NCBI GenBank assembly: GCA_002404795.1
Contig: DHKK01000057.1
Location: 1-11,251, forward strand
Length of the DNA: 11,251 nucleotides
Direction of reading: 5' to 3'
From: Clostridiales bacterium UBA4696
GTDB taxonomy: Bacteria; Bacillota; Clostridia; Oscillospirales; Oscillospiraceae
Shown piece by piece: positions 6,791 to 11,251 of this stretch. The notes under the pieces were generated by a model. It ran no database searches and had not been told where the DNA came from. It saw only the letters and a program-made list of their open reading frames with translations. Every line of letters begins with the position of its first letter. Position 1 is the first letter of the stretch. The position numbers and the translations under genes are program-made.

Positions 6791-9028
6791 ATGCCAAAGA
6801 AAAAACAACCGGAAAGCAGAAAGCAGGACGATCCGAATGTGATGGGGCTGCGGGCGGAGGTGCTCGAGCAGCCGATCTGCCAGACACTGGAGTCGAACTA
6901 CATGCCCTACGCCATGTCGGTCATCGTCTCGCGCGCCATCCCGGAGATCGACGGCTTCAAGCCGTCGCACCGCAAGCTGCTCTATACCATGTATGAGATG
7001 GGGCTTCTGACCAAGCCCCGCACAAAATCCGCCAACATCGTCGGCCAGACGATGAAGCTGAACCCCCACGGCGACGCCGCCATCTATGAGACCATGGTCC
7101 GCCTCGCCCGCGGCAACGAGACGCTGCTGCACCCCTTCGTCGACTCCAAGGGCAACTTCGGCAAGGTCTACTCCCGCGACATGGCCTACGCCGCCTCGCG
7201 TTACACCGAGGCGAAGCTCGAGCCGATCTGTCAGGAGCTCTTCCGCGACATCGACGCCGACACCGTCGACTTCGTCGACAACTATGACGGCTCCATGCAG
7301 GAGCCCGTCCTCCTGCCGACGACCTTCCCGAACGTCCTCGTCTCCGCCAACATGGGCATCGCCGTCGGCATGGCGTCGAACATCTGCTCATTCAACCTCG
7401 CCGAGGTCTGCCGCACGACGATCGCGCTCATCAAAAACCCGGACGCGGACCTGCTCGACACGCTCCCGGCCCCGGATTTCCCGACGGGCGGCGAGATCCT
7501 CTACGATCCGGCGCAGATGTTGCAGATCTACCAGACGGGCCGCGGCTCGTTCCGCCTGCGGGCGAAGTGGCGCTATGTCAAAGAGGGGAACATGATCGAG
7601 ATCTATGAGATCCCCTATACCACCGCCACCGAGATCATCCTCGACAAGGTTGCCGAGCTCATCAAGGCCAACAAGGTCCGTGAGATCAGCGACATGCGCG
7701 ACGAGACCGACCTGAACGGCCTCAAGCTCACCATCGACCTCAAGCGCGGCGCCGACCCCGACAAGCTCATGCAGAAGCTGTTCAAAACGACGACGCTGCA
7801 GGACGCCTTCGGCTGCAACTTCAACATCCTCATCGCCGGCATGCCGCGCGTGATGGGCGTGCGCGAGATTTTGCAGGAGTGGACCGCGTGGCGGACCGAG
7901 TGCGTGCGCCGCAGGCTCTACTTCCAGATGAACAAGAAGAAGGACAAGCTGCACCTGCTGAAGGGCCTCGGCCGGATCCTTCTGGACATCGACAAGGCCA
8001 TCGCCATCATCCGCGAGACGGAGCTTGACGCCGAGGTCGTCCCGAACCTCATGATCGGCTTCGGCATCGACCAGATCCAGGCCGAATACGTCGCCGAGAT
8101 CAAGCTGCGCAACATCAACAAGGAGTTCATCCTGAACCGTCTGAAGGAGACGGAGTCTCTGGAAAAGGAGATCACCGAGCTCGAAGCGACGCTCGGCTCC
8201 GAAAAGAAGGTGCAGTCGCTCATCTGCAAGGAGCTCGAGCAGGTCGCGCAGAAATACGGCAAGGAACGCAAGACCACTCTCGTCTACGACCACGAGCTGC
8301 AGCAGGAGTCCGACGACGAGCCGGAAAACGACTATCCCGTCACCGTCTTCCTCTCCCGCGAGGGCTATTTCAAGAAGATCACGGCGCAGTCGCTGCGCAT
8401 GTCCGGCGAGCAGAAATTCAAGGAGGGCGACAGCCTGCTTCTGACCTGCCCCGCGCAGAACAGCAGCGAAATGCTCGTCTTCACCGACAAATATCAGGTC
8501 TACAAGACCCGCATCTCCGACTTTGCCGACGGCAAGGCCTCCGCGCTCGGCGATTACCTGCCCGGCAAGCTCGGCTTCGACGAGGGCGAGAGCTTCCTCA
8601 CGGCCGTATTCCCCGGAAAATATGAGGGGAACCTGCTCTTCGTCTTCGAAAACGGCAAGGCGGCCAAGATCGCTGCCAGCTGCTACGACACGAAGTCCAA
8701 CCGCAAGCGCCTCACCGGCGCCTACTCCGACAAGAGCCCGGTCAGGGCGATCATCGACCTGCCGGAGGAGAAGCAGATTGTCATCCGCGCCTCGGATGGC
8801 CGCGCGCTCATCTTCTCCACGGCCCAGCTCGCCGCCAAGACCACCCGTTCGGCGCAGGGCGTGGCCGTGATGAGCCTCAAGCGCAAGGCCGTCGTCGAAT
8901 CGGCCGCGGAGCTGGAAAAATCGCCGATCAGCAACGTCGGCCGCTATTCGGCCCGCACGCTGCCCGCCGCCGGCGCGCTCGTCCGCCCAGAGGATATCGG
9001 CCAGACCCAGATGAAGCTGGATATCTGA
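6791..9028 (+). CDS. parC: Type IIA topoisomerase DNA-cleaving subunit (ParC/GyrA-like)
   Basis: A 745-residue subunit that breaks and rejoins DNA through a phosphotyrosine. The winged-helix and tower core (about 20-375) has the expected catalytic Arg137-Tyr138 in AASRYTE, plus SVIVSRAIP, GNFG and GIAVGMASN segments. A coiled-coil region (about 376-490) leads to a C-terminal beta-pinwheel (about 510-735). The GyrA box (QRRGGKG) expected in the first pinwheel blade is absent; the corresponding stretch around 536-546 reads RMSGEQKFKEG, so negative supercoiling like gyrase is unlikely and a topoisomerase IV role fits better. In the quinolone-determining region the sequence is HGDAAIYE (93-100): Ala96 sits where E. 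coli GyrA has Ser83, and Glu100 where it has Asp87 (Glu is normal in ParC). The N-terminus carries a short Lys-rich extension. The start ATG follows AAGGA with ten bases between. The partner B subunit lies upstream across the repeat cluster. Confidence 0.93.
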   Translation: MPKKKQPESRKQDDPNVMGLRAEVLEQPICQTLESNYMPYAMSVIVSRAIPEIDGFKPSHRKLLYTMYEMGLLTKPRTKSANIVGQTMKLNPHGDAAIYETMVRLARGNETLLHPFVDSKGNFGKVYSRDMAYAASRYTEAKLEPICQELFRDIDADTVDFVDNYDGSMQEPVLLPTTFPNVLVSANMGIAVGMASNICSFNLAEVCRTTIALIKNPDADLLDTLPAPDFPTGGEILYDPAQMLQIYQTGRGSFRLRAKWRYVKEGNMIEIYEIPYTTATEIILDKVAELIKANKVREISDMRDETDLNGLKLTIDLKRGADPDKLMQKLFKTTTLQDAFGCNFNILIAGMPRVMGVREILQEWTAWRTECVRRRLYFQMNKKKDKLHLLKGLGRILLDIDKAIAIIRETELDAEVVPNLMIGFGIDQIQAEYVAEIKLRNINKEFILNRLKETESLEKEITELEATLGSEKKVQSLICKELEQVAQKYGKERKTTLVYDHELQQESDDEPENDYPVTVFLSREGYFKKITAQSLRMSGEQKFKEGDSLLLTCPAQNSSEMLVFTDKYQVYKTRISDFADGKASALGDYLPGKLGFDEGESFLTAVFPGKYEGNLLFVFENGKAAKIAASCYDTKSNRKRLTGAYSDKSPVRAIIDLPEEKQIVIRASDGRALIFSTAQLAAKTTRSAQGVAVMSLKRKAVVESAAELEKSPISNVGRYSARTLPAAGALVRPEDIGQTQMKLDI

Positions 9029-9060
9029 CAGGGAATGAGAAAAACCGAACGAACACCACA

Positions 9061-9077
9061 GGGAGGATGACGGTTTG
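9061..9077 (+). promoter_or_regulatory. Ribosome-binding site setting a TTG start
   Basis: GGGAGG (9061-9066) lies eight bases before TTG (9075-9077). The ATG at 9067 directly abuts the site and runs into TGA after three codons, so it cannot be the start of the downstream protein. Confidence 0.8.
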
Positions 9078-9941
9078 AAACGAGAAACGTGCAAAACCAT
9101 CTGGCAGATGGGATGGAAGATCACCCTCGGCTGCGCGATCTTCGCGCTGGGCTTCGACCTGTTTCTGGAGCCGAACAGCCTGAACGTCGGCGGCATGAGC
9201 GGTCTGGCCATGATCCTCCGCGAGCTCCTCGGCTTCGGCTCCATCGGCGTGCTGACGATGCTGCTGAACGTGCCGTTGTTCATCCTCGGCGCGCGCAAGC
9301 TGGGAAGGAAGTTCCTCTTCGGGTCGCTGGCCGGGATGCTCCTGAGCTCCGCGTTCATCGATCTGTTCGCCGTGATCCCGGCCCCGAAGACCGAGATCCT
9401 GCTCGACAGCCTCTACGGCGGGCTGCTGGTCGGCCTCGGGCTCGGCCTCGTCTTCCTCTCCGGGGCGACGACGGGCGGGTCCGACATCGCGGCCAAGCTC
9501 CTGCGCCGCCGTTTCCGCTCGGCCAGCCTCGGCAAGGTCCTGCTGGCGATCGACCTGTTCATCATCTTCCTGACGGGCGTCGTCTTCCACGATATCTCCA
9601 GGACGCTCTACAGCGCCCTGCCGCTGGCGGTCTCGTCGGTCGTCATGGATCAGCTGCTCTACGGGCTGGACCATTCCACCGTCGCGCTCATCATCTCCAA
9701 GCACTACCAGCAGGTCTCCAAGCAGATCGAGACCCGGCTCGACCGCGGCGCGACCGTCCTTGACGGCAGCGGCAGCTACACCGGCCAGCCGCGGCCGGTC
9801 CTCATGTCGGCCGTGCGCCAGCGCGAGCTGCCGGAGCTCAAGACCATCGTCCGCGAGATCGACCCCGACGCGTTCGTCATCCTCCTGCCGGCCCATCAGG
9901 TGCTGGGCGAGGGCTTCCGCCGCGCGGGCGACGAGCTGTAA
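9075..9941 (+). CDS. YitT family membrane protein with C-terminal DUF2179 domain
   Basis: A 288-residue integral membrane protein. The N-terminal YitT domain has about five to seven hydrophobic stretches (roughly 14-31, 38-51, 56-72, 80-100, 112-130, 155-171, 178-196), including the family-like GGMSGLAMI (39-47) and SGATTGGSDIAAK (129-141). The C-terminal DUF2179 domain (about 222-280) shows RGATVLDGSGSYTG, then EIDPDAFVILLPAHQVLGEGF, close to the family pattern; it is thought to be a cytoplasmic sensory or ligand-binding domain. No transport substrate is established. It begins with TTG behind a strong ribosome-binding site, 46 bases after the ParC-like gene and without an obvious terminator between, so co-transcription is plausible. 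The TAA stop overlaps the AGGAGGG site of the next gene. Confidence 0.93.
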   Translation: MKRETCKTIWQMGWKITLGCAIFALGFDLFLEPNSLNVGGMSGLAMILRELLGFGSIGVLTMLLNVPLFILGARKLGRKFLFGSLAGMLLSSAFIDLFAVIPAPKTEILLDSLYGGLLVGLGLGLVFLSGATTGGSDIAAKLLRRRFRSASLGKVLLAIDLFIIFLTGVVFHDISRTLYSALPLAVSSVVMDQLLYGLDHSTVALIISKHYQQVSKQIETRLDRGATVLDGSGSYTGQPRPVLMSAVRQRELPELKTIVREIDPDAFVILLPAHQVLGEGFRRAGDEL

Positions 9942-9956
9942 GGAGGGACCGGCTTG
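9941..9956 (+). promoter_or_regulatory. Ribosome-binding site setting a second TTG start
   Basis: AGGAGGG (9941-9947) begins on the last base of the YitT-family gene's TAA stop and lies six bases before TTG (9954-9956). This supports the TTG start and tight translational coupling of the two genes. Confidence 0.8.
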
Positions 9957-11159
9957 AAACGAAGACTTCTGACCGTCCTTTTCGCCCTGCTTCTGCTCCT
10001 GCTGTACGGCTGCGCCGCGCTGGTGCCGTCGGAATACACCCTCGTCACCCCGCACAACCCCGAGGCCAAGACCGAGCAGCAGAGCGACGTGCTGACGGTC
10101 AGCAACTACAAAATGCTCAAAAACGCCCTGCGCACGCTCGTCCAGAACGGCGTGGAGCACGGCGTCATCCATACGAGCCAGTACACGGGCGACATCGAGG
10201 AGGATCTGCCGCAGGCTGTCTATGAGATCGCCCGCGAGGATCCGATCGGTGCCTACGCCATCGACTATATCACGCACGACTGCACCCTGATCGTCGCCTA
10301 TTACGAGATCAAGGTCGATATCACGTTCCGGGACGTGCTGACGCCGCTGGACGAGATCGAATACGTCGGCGGCGAGACCGAGGCCGGGCGGCTGATCAGC
10401 CAGGCGCTGGAGAACTACGACGACCATCTGACCCTCTACGCGACCTACCCTGGCCGGCCGGACTATGCCGCCCTTGTGCAGGACTACTGCGACAGCCACC
10501 TGCGCGAGCACGCGGCCGAGCCGGAGCTGACCGTCACCGAATACCCGGCCGACGCCCGCAACCGGATCGTGGAGCTGGTCTTCTCCTATCCCGCCTCCCG
10601 GCGGGAGCTGCAGGAGATGCAGCAGGACGTGCGCGAAAGTCTGGCGGCCGCAGAGGTCTACGTCCGCTACTGTACGAGCGAGACGGAGAAGGCCGCGCTG
10701 CTGTTTACGTATCTGGCCGAGCGCTTCCCATACCGGCAGGGCGACAGCCGCACGCCGGTCTATTCCGCGCTCTGCCAGGGCGTGGCGAACAGCAAGAGTA
10801 TGGCGCAGAGCTGGCAGCTGCTGTGCGACGAGGCGGGTCTCAGCTGTCGGACCGTCAGCGGTCTGCGCGGCGGCGAGGCCTACTGGTGGAACATCGTGAC
10901 GCTTGACGGCGTGTCCTGCCACGTGGACGTGCTGCGCGATCTGCTGGACGGCAGCACGCTGCGGCTGCGCTATGACGAGGACATGGCCGGCGGCTACTAC
11001 TGGGACGCCGAGGACGTCCCGGCCTGCCCCGCACCCGTCCCCGAGGAAGAGGAACCGGAAGCCCCCGCCCCCACCGAAGATCAACCCGCCGCTGAGACCC
11101 CCGCGGAGGATCCTGCCGAGACCCCGGAGCCCCAGCCCACCGAACCCGAGACCCCCTAA
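9954..11159 (+). CDS. Lipoprotein with a transglutaminase-like domain lacking the catalytic His
   Basis: A 401-residue protein. A signal peptide with lipobox LYGC (Cys20) predicts a lipid-anchored protein on the outer membrane face. Residues about 25-225 are not recognised. Residues about 225-335 resemble a bacterial transglutaminase-like (papain-fold) domain: LCQGVANSKSMAQ with Cys274 aligns with the CxGxA...(L) nucleophile segment, and CHVDVLRDL with Asp325 aligns with the HVDVTWD segment. Between them YWWNIV (310-315) takes the place of HAWNIV, so Tyr310 stands where the catalytic His is expected, and the triad looks incomplete. This suggests a binding rather than protease-like role, unless another His substitutes. 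The tail from about 353 is rich in Pro, Glu, Thr and Ala and may be a spacer. It starts at TTG with AGGAGGG six bases upstream, thirteen bases after the YitT-family stop. Domain assignment rests on motif reading only. Confidence 0.88.
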   Translation: MKRRLLTVLFALLLLLLYGCAALVPSEYTLVTPHNPEAKTEQQSDVLTVSNYKMLKNALRTLVQNGVEHGVIHTSQYTGDIEEDLPQAVYEIAREDPIGAYAIDYITHDCTLIVAYYEIKVDITFRDVLTPLDEIEYVGGETEAGRLISQALENYDDHLTLYATYPGRPDYAALVQDYCDSHLREHAAEPELTVTEYPADARNRIVELVFSYPASRRELQEMQQDVRESLAAAEVYVRYCTSETEKAALLFTYLAERFPYRQGDSRTPVYSALCQGVANSKSMAQSWQLLCDEAGLSCRTVSGLRGGEAYWWNIVTLDGVSCHVDVLRDLLDGSTLRLRYDEDMAGGYYWDAEDVPACPAPVPEEEEPEAPAPTEDQPAAETPAEDPAETPEPQPTEPETP

Positions 11160-11251
11160 GGCTCCCCTCCCAGGGGCCGATTCCCCCTATCAGGGGGAAA
11201 TGTCCCGAAGGGACAAAAGGGGTAGGGATGCTGTCAGCGAAGCTGACTGAG
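11157..11251 (+). repeat. Compound palindromic repeat after the lipoprotein gene, cut by the window end
   Basis: The repeat starts within the TAA stop codon: TAAGGCTCCCC, then a weak hairpin CCCCT-CCC-AGGGG (11164-11176). There follow three strong hairpins: TTCCCCC-TATCA-GGGGGAA (11181-11199), TGTCCC-GAA-GGGACA (11201-11215) and GTCAGC-GAA-GCTGAC (11233-11247), then TGAG at the window edge. The last part matches repeat unit 2 on the opposite strand at 20 of 21 bases. It may end the transcript or protect its 3' end; no T-run is visible. Confidence 0.8.

Noticed and set aside
6300..7132. Short frames running through the repeat cluster on both strands
   Set aside because: They translate hairpin repeats into low-complexity peptides, lack ribosome-binding sites, and overlap well-supported genes.
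7388..9358. Long minus-strand open frame opposite the ParC-like and YitT-family genes
   Set aside because: It crosses two real genes and their intergenic gap, lacks domain motifs, and is explained by high GC and low stop frequency.
8928..11084. 718-codon minus-strand open frame opposite the YitT-family and lipoprotein genes
   Set aside because: Composition is Gln/Arg/Asp-rich and repetitive, with no family motifs; both plus-strand genes have ribosome-binding sites, signal or membrane segments and family motifs.
1..11251. tRNA, rRNA, insertion sequence or phage genes
   Set aside because: No cloverleaf, rRNA-like stretch, transposase, integrase or structural phage gene was seen on either strand.

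Overview
The window is GC-rich chromosomal DNA, and its genes, ribosome-binding sites and intergenic repeats look like those of a gut-type clostridium, most likely of the Oscillospiraceae/Ruminococcaceae. That placement is an inference from gene content (DUF1846 protein, short Gram-positive-type topoisomerase subunits, a YitT-family membrane protein), strong GAGG/GGGAGG Shine-Dalgarno sites, TTG starts and GC-rich hairpin repeats. There is no rRNA or other phylogenetic marker to settle it.

Layout. Positions 26-4187 hold a tightly spaced leftward operon read as DUF1846 protein, then a membrane-anchored family 3 glycoside hydrolase (NagZ-like), then a membrane-anchored CapA-type protein. A divergent control region at 4188-4447 carries a recognisable sigma-A-type promoter on each strand plus small inverted repeats. 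Rightward from 4448 come a ParE/GyrB-like topoisomerase subunit, a 363-base gap filled by four palindromic repeat units (6441-6698), a ParC/GyrA-like subunit, a YitT-family membrane protein and a lipoprotein with a transglutaminase-like domain. Copies of the same repeat family also follow the CapA gene (positions 1-23, cut by the window edge) and the lipoprotein gene (11157-11251, also cut).

How the genes fit together. The two topoisomerase genes should encode a heterotetrameric type IIA enzyme. The A subunit lacks a GyrA box, so a topoisomerase IV-like (decatenating/relaxing) role is more likely than gyrase. The leftward operon and the rightmost lipoprotein point to the cell envelope: a muropeptide-type hexosaminidase, a CapA metallophosphatase-like protein and a lipoprotein, all predicted to sit on the outer face of the membrane. 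No mobile element, CRISPR array, tRNA or rRNA was seen.

Most interesting points. (1) The repeat family has a constant first hairpin and a second hairpin whose sequence changes between copies while mostly staying self-complementary, which suggests selection for structure. (2) The transglutaminase-like lipoprotein has Tyr where the catalytic His is expected. (3) The topoisomerase pair is divergent: several GHKL-ATPase signature loops are altered in the B subunit, and Ala occupies the quinolone-anchoring Ser position in the A subunit. I found no clearly new multi-gene system; the repeat family is the best candidate for something poorly described.
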